DNA from: Corinectria fuckeliana
Lineage: Eukaryota; Ascomycota; Sordariomycetes; Hypocreales; Nectriaceae
Assembly (NCBI GenBank): GCA_019137255.1
Contig: WPDH01000128.1
Span: 1 to 64,000 of the forward strand
Length of the DNA: 64,000 nucleotides
Direction: 5' to 3'
In this document: piece by piece, positions 42,907 through 53,760 of the stretch
How positions within the stretch are numbered: the stretch's first letter is position 1
How the letters are laid out: every line of letters begins with the position of its first letter
Position numbers and translations under genes: made by a program
The notes under the pieces: model-generated
What the model saw: only the letters and a program-made list of their open reading frames with translations
Databases searched by the model: none
What the model was told of the DNA's origin: nothing

Positions 42907-45133
42907 ATGAAGTTCTTCGGCAGCAACAAGAAACCATCCCCTAAGTCTGCCGCCGCCGCCGACCCCAGCCTTGATGACCGCTCCCGCGACGACCTCTCGC
43001 AACCCTACTCGGAGCCCTCATCACCTGCCCGGTCCCCGACCAAGTCGTCGTCGTCTCACTCGCACTCGCAAAAGCCCCCCAATAAGTCGTCTTCGAGACC
43101 CTCCTCCTACGTAGAGCCCAACAAGGCCTCGACGCGCTCCTCCTCCTCCCGCCTCTCGCGGCACTCGACCGACCCAGGACGCTCCCGTCGCGCCAAGGTC
43201 GACCCCGACACTCACCCCTTGAACCTCCCTCCCGAGGAGCGCAAGCGCCTGTCCGACCTCGCCACATCCGCCATGAACGGCAACTCCATGGATATCGACG
43301 GCGAGCCTGTCAACGGCGCCGCCAGGGCCTCCACCCCACCCAACGCCAACGCGTCCGCCCAAGCCAACTTCTCCGTCCCCATCCCCAATGGCAGCAGCCA
43401 TGACGAGGCGCCCGCTCCCCCTCCCCACAAGTCGAACCCGGGAAGCCCAACCCCCACCCCGCTCGAGGATGCCGAGTCTTACAAGGCTGCTGGCAACCGC
43501 TTCTTCAAGGACAAGAATTACGCCAAGGCCATTGAGCAATACAGCAAAGGTATACTTCGGATGCCTCTGCGCGCTCCCCGCCAATTCCCGTTCCCGTTCC
43601 CGCACTCTGGCCTTGCCTTGCTTTGCTAACCTCATCCTCCAGCCGTGGATCTGTTTCCCTTCTCGGCCACCTATCTAGGCAACCGGGCCGCTGCCCACAT
43701 GTCCAATGGCCATTATGAGGCTGCTCTCGCGGATTGCTCCCGGGCCGCCGACCTGGACCCTCAAAACGCCAAGATCCTGCTGCGACTTGCCCGCATCTAC
43801 ACTGGCTTGGGACGACCCGAAGAGGCTATGACAACTTTTAACCGTATCAGCCCCCCGCCTTCCGCCAAAGATATAGCACCGGCCAAGGAGATGCTGCACC
43901 ACATCGAGTCTGCCCGACAGACACTCCAAAAGGGTACTGCCATGTCCATGGTCCTCCACGCTTTGGACCTTGCTGAGCGAGGCCTTGCTCCCAGCGTTGG
44001 CAAGCCCCGTAAGTGGCAGCTCATGCGTGGCGAAGCCTACCTCAAGATGGGCCGTGAAAACTCCCTCGGCGAGGCGCAGAACATCGCCATGTCTCTTATC
44101 CGGAACAACAACCAAGACCCCGAGGCTCTCGTTCTTCGCGGCCGAGTTCTTTACGGACAGGGCGAAAACGACAAGGCTATTCAGTTCTTCCGCATGGCCT
44201 GCGGCTACGATCCAGACTTCCGGGACGCCATCAAGTGGCTGAGGATTGTCCAAAAGCTCGACCGGATGAAGGAAGAGGGCAACGTGGAATTCAAGGCTGG
44301 CCGCCTGCAGCAGGCCATCGAGAAGTATACCCAGGCTCTGGCAGTTGACCCATCCAACAAGAGCATGAACGCCAAGCTGCTACAGAACCGGGCCCAGTGC
44401 CGGATCAAGCTGAAGGAGTATGACGAGGCCATCGCCGACTGCGAGCGTGCCGTCAGCCTCGATCCCAGTTACATGAAGGCCCGAAAGACAAAGGCCAACG
44501 CTACCGGCCAAGCTGGCAAATGGGAAGACGCCGTCAATGAGTGGAAAACGATCCATGAGTTGGACCCTGAGGACCGCACCGTACCGAAGGAGATCCGCAA
44601 GGCCGAGCTAGAACTTAAGAAGTCCCTACGAAAGGACTACTATAAGATGCTGGGCCTGGAGAAGACGGCCGGCCCCGATGAGATCAAGCGCGCCTATCGC
44701 AAGATGGCCGTTAAACTGCACCCCGACAAGAATCCTGGTGACGCCCAGGCTGAGGAGAAGTTCAAGGATATGCAGGAGGCATATGAGACCCTCAGCGACC
44801 CTCAGTAAGTCCCGCTTCTCCATTGAAAATGGAGCGGGTACTAATCCAGTCTATAGGAAGCGAGCGGCCTACGATAACGGTGACGACCTCATCGACCCCA
44901 ACGACATGTTCGGTGGCGGTGGCATGGGCGGAGGTATGGGTGGCATAGATCCCGAGATCCTCTTCAGCATGATGGGCCAGCAGGGCGGCTTTGGTGGAGG
45001 CGGTTTCCGGAGTGCCGGTGGTTTCCCAGGGGGCGGCGGCGGCGGCGGCGGCGGCGGTGCCCAGTTCAACTTCGGCGGCGGCGATGGCCGTCAGCGTGGC
45101 GGCTTCCCCCCTGGCGGCTTCAACTTTTCGTGA
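42907..45133 (+). CDS. TPR and DnaJ domain co-chaperone (DNAJC7-like)
   Basis: Cytosolic co-chaperone: TPR repeats bind Hsp70/Hsp90 tails and the J domain stimulates Hsp70. Exons 42907-43549, 43643-44804 and 44857-45133 give 693 aa. Residues 1-185 are disordered and Ser/Pro-rich. TPR units run from about 190 to 530 (AESYKAAGNRFFKDKNYAKAIEQYSKAV, YLGNRAAAHMSNGHYEAALADCSRA, MKEEGNVEFKAGRLQQAIEKYTQAL, and others). The J domain is at about 548-612 with DYYKMLGL, AYRKMAVKLHPDKNPGD (HPD present) and FKDMQEAYETLSDP. The end is Gly/Phe-rich with a run of ten Gly, closing GGFPPGGFNFS. Just after the TGA stop the same frame stays open for 121 more codons (see the next entry), so a longer product by readthrough is possible. 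Confidence 0.92.
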
Positions 45134-45499
45134 CAAGCCGACTCTGACGAAGAGGACGAAGACGAGGACGAAGACTGGGATGAATATGAAGATGAAGATG
45201 AGGACTGGGATGAGGATGAAGGGGACGAAGAGGACGAAGAGGACATGATCAACTCAAACAACGAGGGCTCTTGGTCACGAACCGTCCCCGGCAGCAAACT
45301 GCGAGACCACGTCGAGCACCGCCGCGAAACCCGCACCCAGCTCGTGGACACTGTACGACGATATGGCACGGTGGTCCTGGCGGCAGCTGTCCTGCTTCCG
45401 ACACAACTGGCGCTTCTTGCTCTAGTGGGGATCGCATTTGTATACTTATGCATGAGACACGTCTGGCCCCGCGGCAGGAGCAGCGTGACGACGGAATAG
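45134..45499 (+). other. open post-stop extension of the DnaJ gene (possible readthrough region)
   Basis: In frame with the DnaJ gene and directly after its TGA (context TCG TGA CAA), 121 sense codons follow to a TAG at 45497-45499. The first 37 codons are acidic (Asp/Glu with Trp and Tyr). Then come MINSNNEGSWSRTVPGSKLRDHVEHRR, a hydrophobic stretch of about 30 residues (GTVVLAAAVLLPTQLALLAL followed by VGIAFVYLCM), and a short basic tail. That is the layout of a tail anchor. Alternatives are a separate 84-codon gene starting at 45245, a stop-codon mutation or sequencing error, or chance. The acidic part alone is weak evidence because it is open in two frames. Confidence 0.5.
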
Positions 45500-46064
45500 A
45501 CGTGCGAGACGCACTTACAAACACTCACACAATACCACATGACCGCGGCGTTTTTCGGGGACTAGACAATGAAAGAGGCAGGCAAGCTCAAGGAGGCAGG
45601 GAACACAATTAGCACAAGGCACAGGCTTGAAATGCAGGGTTGATGAGCTGAAGGGGGCTCTCGGGAGTAGAAGAGCCTTGGGTTTCTTTTGGGCGCAGAC
45701 CTTTCCATAGCGGCCCAAAAGTGGTGGAACGTATGGCAGACATGCATGCAGGTTATTAAGATAATAGAGGGTTGGTTTACTGACAATACATTGGCTTGAT
45801 TTGACGACTTGTAGCCAAAATCTTGCTACAATGGCGACTATGCTGTCTAGAGTATCTTCGTCGACGGTCAAGAGGTGCTAGTTCCGGCTCTTATATATAG
45901 GCAGGGCATTGCTTCCGGTCGATGGGGTCAAGCTGCCTTTAGGTATCGCTGCCATCCTTGGTAGGTTTGACAACGCCTTGCTTCACGCTTCATGCTCGCA
46001 ACACGAGCGACGTGATGTTTTTGATCATCTCATCAACGCAGGTTCCTTCTTCCATTGATCCCGC
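45500..46064. other. convergent 3' flanks of the DnaJ gene and MED10
   Basis: 565 nt; no gene or repeat recognised. Confidence 0.5.
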
Positions 46065-46753
46065 TCAACCCACCGTTGCAGCAGTTGACGCATTAGCACC
46101 ACCCTCAGGCGCGCCGACATCCGCACCGGCAAGTCCAGGCGCAGAACCATTCCGCTGCTGCTGCTCGGCCACGCGGCCGGGGGGGACCCCGCCGGTGGCC
46201 TCCACGACGTAGGCGACGTCCTCGCGCAGTTCGGGCATGGCGGCCGTCATCTGCTCGGCCAGGACGTCGCGGAAGGAGGCGAAGGCGTTGAGCTTGCCGC
46301 GCATGAGCTGGTTCCCGCGGCGGACGAGCTCGACAAACTCGCGCGTGTAGATGTCCGGGTTACGGCCATTCTCGACGTACTCGATCAGCTCGGGCGGGAC
46401 GGAGGGGAGGTTGTTGGGCGGCGAGGCCGAGGTGTGGAGGGCTTGGAGGGAGCGGGAGAGGGTTTTGCTAGGTAAGGGGAAGTGCCGTGTCAGTATAACG
46501 CATGCGTGTGGAAGCAGAGACGGGAGTTGAGAGGGGGAAGACACCTACATCTCGTTGGTCAGGACCTCTCTGCTGGAGCGGCCCATGGAGTCGTAGGTGG
46601 ACACTTGGACCATGACCTGGTAGAGGTCCTGGATGATGTCCTTGAGCTTTTCTACAAGGCGAGGCCGGTCAGCACAAAGACAGAGCCGGTTTGCGACGCG
46701 CTTGATGACGTACGCTCGAGGGCATTGTGGTCTACGTGGTCAACGGGCGCCAT
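46065..46753 (-). CDS. MED10: Mediator complex subunit 10
   Basis: Subunit (Nut2 in yeast) of the Mediator middle module, which links activators to RNA polymerase II. Minus-strand exons 46753-46714, 46651-46549 and 46467-46065 give 181 aa. Joins are CTCGAGC/AA (LEQKLKDIIQDLYQVMVQVSTYD) and AT/C (NEIKTLSRSLQALHTSA). The conserved Med10 core includes LKDIIQDLYQVMVQV, the LIEYVENGRNPDIYTREFVELVRRGNQ motif and KLNAFASFRDVLAEQM. The C-terminal 50 residues are Ala/Gly-rich and unconserved. Introns are 62 and 81 nt with GTACGT and GTAGGT donors. Its upstream flank runs into the LTR retrotransposon 570 bp away. Confidence 0.93.
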
Positions 46754-47323
46754 CGTGGGAAGCTGCTGGGTACAGGCGAGAAGCGGCGCTGGCGCGGCTG
46801 TGGTGTTATCGTCGCTTTGTCAGGGAGGGAATGGCGAAGTAGGTTGGTTGGTTGGATTGACGTTGCCGCAGGGCTGCGAGGCTGAGGCAGCGGGGACTTG
46901 GGGAATGGTTGAAGCACGTGGCAGAGTGTGGGTTTGAGAGTGCGTGGTGGTCTGTGCATGCCATCCTTGAGAGCGTTCTCTCGTGCTTGGAGACTTGGAG
47001 TTTAAGTTCCAACATGGACTGTATTCAATGAGAAGATACGGAGGAATATGTGATGTGAGACTTCAAGAAGGAATTATCCAGGAGCTCGATGAGCTCCCGT
47101 GCGGGTGATGAAAAACACCACTAGTGCCACCAAATTTGTATAGGGAGAAGTGGCGGTCTTGTCAACACCCCCTTGGCCCTCCACTACTAGTAGTAACGTG
47201 TGAAGCACTACTAGTAGCAACGTGTGAAGTGCTTGAACCTATTATCTCGCGTTGCCCATTTTCAGTAATTAAGGTAATTACTTAGTACTTAGGCGTCACG
47301 GAGGGGGATATCACGTGACTCCG
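46754..47323. promoter_or_regulatory. MED10 promoter region up to the LTR element
   Basis: The 570-nt 5' flank of MED10 has normal GC content. Repeats of CACTACTAGTAG and of AACGTGTGAAG occur at 47180-47230. The retrotransposon target duplication TAACC is at 47324-47328. Confidence 0.45.
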
Positions 47324-47328
47324 TAACC

Positions 47329-47584
47329 TGTTAGACACGTGATCGATCGTAAGTGGGTCTAACAGGCCGAATTTCAGGTGATTTGATCACAGAAAAATAG
47401 ATGATAATAATAAAGCCTAGCAATATGATTTAATTAATGTGATTATCACTAGAATTAGTGTTATTATCACCGTGTGGTTGTGTTCCTCTTCCGGCCTCTT
47501 GTCTTTAAGGGAATTTCTGTCTTCTAGATTATCTAGGCTTTTATAGCCTTAGTTATCCCCTTTAGCTAGGTCTCTTATCTGATA
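47329..47584. repeat. LTR, left copy (3' LTR of the minus-strand element)
   Basis: 256 bp, same length as the right copy. Its outer third is unmutated and its inner 70 bp carry many C-to-T and G-to-A changes relative to the right copy. Confidence 0.93.
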
Positions 47585-50500
47585 TACCCCCCTAGTTAAA
47601 GCTATTTATAGTTTTAACTATCTATCTAATAGCTTCTTTCTTGTTATTATAAGGAGTAAAAATTAGTCTCTATTTAGCTTTAAATATAAGTCTTATAAAA
47701 AGAGTAGTAGTAACTCTAGCTGTTATACTAGGGTAACAGTTAGAGCTATTATATATCTTTAGTTATATAAAAGAGTGATTATAAGAGTATTAAAGTTATT
47801 ATTAAGCCTGGCAAAAAGGAGGGAATCTTACCACTTAGATAGTTATCTTTTTAATATTATTTTTAGTAAGTGGATATAATTATAGACTGCTTAAAGTAGC
47901 TATAGCCTGCTAATTTAGAAGGATTAGTTATAGTAGCTTTAACTATTATACTAATCTAGGTCTTTCTAGAAGGAAGGTTATTAATCCTAATATATAAGGC
48001 TCTTACTATAGCTACTATTACTAATATAATCACAGCTGCTAATATAATTATAGCATTTTTAAATCTAATACTAGAAATAGGCTTAAATTAAGGTCTAACT
48101 ATAGCTAGGTTATTAGGCCTGTAAGATTATTAAGCTTATGCTTTTCTTTAAGCTAATCTGTAATATCCACAAGCCTAAGCTGCTTTATAAAGGTTCTAAA
48201 AGGCTTGCTTACTAGGACCTTTATAAGGCTATTAGCTAGTATGTCTTTAGATAGTATATATTCCACTATAATAGTCTTTTTCTTAGCTTTCTAATAAAGC
48301 TAGTAATTATATATATTTATATACTGTAAGCTTATATATAGCTAGCTTAGCTGCTTATTAATAAGCCTGATTATCTATATGTTATTATACTGAATTTATA
48401 TACACTTAGCGCTTCTAAGCTTAAGTCCCAGCTCTGTAAGAAGCTAGCTCTAAAATATACCTTTCTTAGCAGCTTATAATAGTACTAGCAGCTCTGCCTT
48501 AGTTGTTAAGGTTATTACTATAGCCTGCTTATTTGCCCTCTATCTTATAACTCCTCTAAATAGCTTTATAATATATGCTTATAAGCTCTTATAGTCGCTT
48601 AAGTTATTAGCAAAAGAGGTATTACTAGCTATAATAAAGTTATCTTTACTGCCTAGCTAAAGAGCTAAGGTGTGAGTCTTCTTAAGGTATAAGAGGGTTT
48701 AGTTAACAGCTTTATAGTATATTAGTCTAAAGTTCTAGCTGTATTATAATAGCTGTAAGATTATAAAGGTAATATTAGAGTATATAATTACTATAATATA
48801 TAAGATTAAGCTTATCTTCTATTAGTAACTTTAGATCTTTATAGCTAATACTTAGCCTTAGTATACCTACAGCTTAATCTTTATTATTAGGGTATAAGCT
48901 ATACTTTTACTATCTAGTATAGTTACTAGATTAGTAATCTTAAGTGTGTATTAGGATTATAATAGCTAGATCAGCTTTTTCTTCCTGTCTTAATAGACTA
49001 TAATCCTAAGGAACTACTAAAGGTTATATCTGCTTATTATCACATATTATACTTAAAGCTTATATATCAGTTATACTACTACCTCTATTAAGTCTTGTTA
49101 AAACGCTAAAGTAATATTATTTATATAGTAGAAGATAATAATCCTGTTCTTAATTATACAGTAGAGCTTATAAGAAACCATCTTAAACCTTATCTCTTTT
49201 AGGGCTCCTCTAAGCTTTTTCTGCTAAAGGAGAGGTAATTCTCTAAGCCTATATAGTATCTTATTTATAAGTAAGATCTTTCCTGCCTTTTTGTGCCCTA
49301 GTAGTATCTTTATATATACTTTTTGTTTAAGAGTTATATTTATAAATATGTTAATAGTATTATACTATATAAGCTTAAGGTTAAAGCATGTTATAATAGC
49401 TATAAGAGTTTAGAATAATCTCTTAGTAAGAGTAGATATATATATCTCTTATAATCTTATAGCTTATTAATTGCTATATATAACTAGCTGTGCCTTACAC
49501 TTTATAAAGTAGCTGTTCTTATTAGTCTTATAAGTATATACCTATATATAATTAAGAATCTGCTTACTATTAGCTTATTCTTTAAGCATCTTAGTCTATA
49601 AGCCTATCTTAGTATAACTCTAAAGGTGTATTTCTTCTACCTTAAGAAATAGCTTTCTTAGAGGATACTTTAGTATCTTACTATTATAATAAGACAGTAA
49701 AGGTAGGTCCCTCTAGTGTATATAGTCCTAGAGATTAGGCTGGCTTATTAGCTGTTATAATAGATAATATAGTTTAGCTTAGTTAACTTTTTTCCCTTAG
49801 AATATACCTATAAGAGTAACTAAGCGACCTGCTGTAAAGGTAGCTTACTAAAATAACTCTTTTCTAGTTATATAAGTGCTCTTTTTACTCTCTAGGGATA
49901 GCCTTCTTAAGCCCTCTACCTCTATAATTATCTTTATAAATAACCCTGCTAATAGAGACTCTTATAGGGTTAAATATAAAGCCTTAGGGTGTTTATCTGT
50001 TCTGTCTTTTACTCTGTTATCCTGTATTTCCCCTATAGGGTCTTAGCTGTTACCTAAGCTATTAGCAGTATATATATTATTATCTTTATAGAGGGAGGTT
50101 AAAAGGTTATTACTAGTTTCTTCTTTTTAGCTTAGCTTATATTAGGGTTTAGTCTTCTTAATCTAAGTGAGTAGGTTAGTAATTTTCTTAGTCTTAGTAT
50201 ACAAAAAGTTATCTTTAAGCTTATTTAAGCTCCCTAGAAAGGTTTCTTCTTTATTAAAGATAATATTTCTTATAGTAATAACCCTATTAAGAAGAGGGTT
50301 TTAAATCTTATAAATATTTATAGATTAATAACTAATAAGATACCTAATAAATACCTTTAGGTTAAGCTTATAAAGATATTATACCTTCTTCTAGGCTGCT
50401 ATAGTTATTATATATACCTTATAGTTATAGACTTATAGGTGTCTAAGGTGTAGGCTATAGTTCTTAATAATAATACTGTCTTAGTAGGTAATATAAGTGT

Positions 50501-52817
50501 GAAATTAGTTATAAAGAGACTTCTAGTTAAATATATAACAAGAAAGCTAGTTATATAGATAGATTACTATACTATAGATCTTATGCTAAAGCTCCTTAGG
50601 GAGTCTTACTCTTTACCTTATAGTATAAGTCTTAGTCTTTATTACTCTTTCTGATCTCTTTACCTCTCTATTTTACTTCTAAGTATTAGTTGCTAATAGC
50701 TTAATTAAAATGCCTTTTTCTTTAAGTATTATACCTACTGCTTTTTTCACCTTAGTGATTTTATTATTATATTTAAATACCTATAGTGTAAAGTAATACT
50801 AGGCCTTATAGGATGTTAGGAATATATTAAAGGTGTTAATAAGATACTTTACTATATAATTCTAAAGGTATATTTCCTAAATATAGCTAAACTAACAGTC
50901 TGTAAAGAGTATAAGGCTGTTAAAGCTCTTTATATTAGCTATTAGGTGTATAAAGTTAATAGTAATCTGTTTTCCTAGGCTTTTATTATATGCCCTTAGG
51001 GCTTAAGAGATTTAGCGTGTAATTTTTACTATTAGGTAGTTATTACACTTAATAGTTAATAGTCTCTTAATCTTAACACCTATTAAGGTGTTAACTAGCT
51101 GGTTAAGAGCCTTAAGACTAGGATATCTTAGTCTAAGATGCTATTTTATGCTATCTATCTTACTTATTTTTATATAATATAACTAAGCTAGAAAGGCTTA
51201 ATACTATAATGCCCTTATAAGGCTGCTATCTTTAAGGATATACTAATTATAATAATTAAGCAGGTTACTTATAACCTAGTAGTACTAGTCTCTAAGAGAG
51301 TTATTTCTTAGGCTTTAGTCTTACTAGATCTTATGTTTTCTTAGTCTTTATAGTAAGATAAGATTATAAGTAAAGCTCTTATAATATACTATATTATGTA
51401 GGTAGAGGTATTATATTTCTTTTTAGGGTGATAAGAAGAGCTAGATAGTAATATTACTATAGCTAATAACTAGGACTTTTTACATGCTAGTATATATATA
51501 GTCTTTAAAGTTAGCTTAGATAAGGTCTTTAAACTATATCTTATTATTAAAGATATATAAAGTAGCTTCTAAGTTAAGAATAGTAGAGTTTTTTAATAGG
51601 TATAAGAAGCTTAAGAAAGCTGCTCTTTTCTTTATAAGTAATATAGCTAGGGCTTCTCTAACTTCTTATAAGAGTTACTCTTTCTTGCTAAATAACTTTT
51701 TTAATATCTTAATCTTCTTCTTTAAGTTAGGGTTTATAGTAAGATTATAGTTTATAGTCTTTTAGGTTTCTAGTCTCTCTTTAAACCACTTTAGCAGGTT
51801 ATCCTAAAAGATATAAAGGTATTTAATAAGAGAGTGAAATTACTTATAAGCTAGGTATATCTTACTACTTAATCTCTTACTCTTATTATTTCTCCTCTTC
51901 TTATTCTTTTTCTTAGGAGGCTTATTATAAAGTGTAGATTTATTAAATCCTAATCTCTTATAGTTAGCTAGAAAAGCTCCTTCTTACTTAACCTCTTAAT
52001 TACCCTTTTAGGCCTTTTTCACACTCTGTATAATAAGCTATATCCTGTTAGTAATTATCTAATATGTGAGAGTATTATTAGTAACTTTCTCTCTCTTCTT
52101 AGACTTCTAAATCTTAAGACTATTATTAAGAAAGAGCTTAGTAAGCTCCTCTAGCAGTTAGTACTATATAAGAACTAGGTTAGCTATAAGAAGCTTAAGA
52201 GTAGTAGTATTATATATAATATGTTTAAAGTTATCTACTTAGGTGTCTAAGTCTTTTAGAATTATTAGGGTAGTTTTAAAGAAAGCTCTCTACACACTAA
52301 AGGTAGTACTCTAAGCTATATAGTAGTTAGCACTTATAGCCTTCTTTAGGGTGATATACTAGTCTTTTAAGCTGCTATCTAGGTTATAGTTATATTCCTA
52401 AAGGCTCTTTTTAACTGTATTTTTAACCTAGGCTTTAATAGTAGTAAGATTCTTATTCTACTCTTTATATATATTATTATTAGTGTTATACTAAGCTAGA
52501 GTTATTCTTATATACTTAGCCTAAGCTTTACCTGCTATAGTAATTAGGGCAGAAAAGTCTACTAAGGCCTTAAGAGGTAGTAGCATAATAGGCAGAAAGA
52601 GAGCTAGCAGATTAGTAACTTTAGGGTTAATATAAGGCTAAAAGTGCTTAGTCTTAACCTTTATGATAAAGTGCTTATTTTAGCTGTACTAGTCAGCTAA
52701 TCTATTTAGCCTAATCATCTTATCTAATCTTCTAGTTATAAATAACATCTTAGTAGTTATTACTTAAGTTTTTATATAATATTCACTTTTATTAATAGAG
52801 GCTATAAGACTCTTAAT

Positions 52818-53073
52818 TGTTAGACATATAATTAATTATAAGTGGGTCTAACAGGCTGAATTTCAGGTGATTTAATCACAGAAAAATAGATGATAATAAT
52901 AAAGCCTAGCAATATAATTTAATTGATATAATTATCACTAGAATTAGTGTTATTATCACCGTGTGGTTGTGTTCCTCTTCTGGCCCCTTGTCTTTAAGGG
53001 AATTCCTGTCTTCTGGATCATCCGGGCTTCTGTGGCCTTAGTCATCCCCTTCAGCCGGGTCCCCTGTCTGACA
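52818..53073. repeat. LTR, right copy (5' LTR of the minus-strand element)
   Basis: 256 bp. Here the outer (rightmost) part from about 52970 is GC-normal, while the inner left end is mutated, for example ACGTGATCG in the left copy reads ATATAATTA here. Confidence 0.93.
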
Positions 53074-53078
53074 TAACC

Positions 53079-53760
53079 TGTCAGATTCAACTATTACTGT
53101 TAGTATGACTGCTACACTAAAAGGCAAGGCACCTTGCTGTTAGGCAGGTCATATCTGTCATAATAGGTGGTCACCCACCAACAATTACACCATTTTAGCA
53201 AAATTGTGGCCTTATTACATATTTCGCATAGTTGTCTGAGTTATATTCTGTCTAACATAACCTCTCAGGTCGCTTCATATAAGAAACGTCAAATCTCGAA
53301 TTATTCCCTCTCTCTTCTCTCTTCTTCTTCAACGATTGCCAAGGTGATCGCTCCACCTCCCTCCTTTTCTATAAAGGTTGCACAATAGAACTCCCTTGTG
53401 CAAAGAGTTTCGGCGAACTCTCGTCAGTCCAGTGTGAGTATCCCCTTCTCTTGTTCTTTTCTCTTGTCCTTTTTCTGTGCGCTGGAGCCTTGACAGCTGT
53501 CAACACTTGACATTGAACGCATTTCTGCTTTTTGTTTTCCCTTCTATTTTGTATGCGTGAGCCCTGACAGCTGTCAACTCTGACAGCTGTCAGCACTTGA
53601 CATTGCCGCACGAACCCACACTGAATTAGTCAAAAGGCTGTCTCCCACTTTCTTTTTTCCCTCCGCTCAACCTTCTCTCCTTCTTCATTCTCACCCACAC
53701 ACCCACATCCACACCCACCTACAGCCTCACACACTACTTATACATTACTCGAGATGTGAC
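53079..53760. promoter_or_regulatory. leader region of the helicase gene
   Basis: It contains a second copy, at 53248-53268, of the 21-bp sequence that spans the right LTR end and target site; a block shared with 39325 at about 53325-53350; a possible 5'-UTR donor at 53430 (GTGAGTAT); three TGACAGCTGTCA palindromes; and a C/T-rich leader from 53640. No in-frame ATG for the helicase gene is present here. Confidence 0.5.
53491..53605. repeat. three TGACAGCTGTCA palindromes within a repeated 25-bp unit
   Basis: Perfect 12-bp palindromes at 53491-53502, 53565-53576 and 53581-53592. The first and third are each followed by the same block ACTTGACATTG, forming two nearly identical 25-bp units 90 bp apart. 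They lie about 160-270 bp upstream of the helicase coding frame. Confidence 0.85.

Larger units (their letters stand above)
47329..53073 (-). mobile_element. RIP-destroyed Ty1/copia LTR retrotransposon, full length
   Basis: A 5745-bp element with two 256-bp LTRs (47329-47584 and 52818-53073) beginning TGTTAGACA and ending CTGACA (CTGATA in the mutated left copy), flanked by the 5-bp target duplication TAACC (47324-47328 and 53074-53078). Coding was on the minus strand. Degraded traces can be read there in the order gag/protease (about 51.5-52.7 kb), integrase (about 50.9-51.2 kb, including the pre-integrase H-L-R-x-P pattern), reverse transcriptase (about 49.1-49.3 kb, a relic of the Y-x-D-D box as YINNI) and RNase H (about 48.4-48.6 kb, TEA-type motif). 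Integrase before RT defines copia. The interior is extremely AT-rich with stops throughout, so no protein can be made. Confidence 0.93.
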
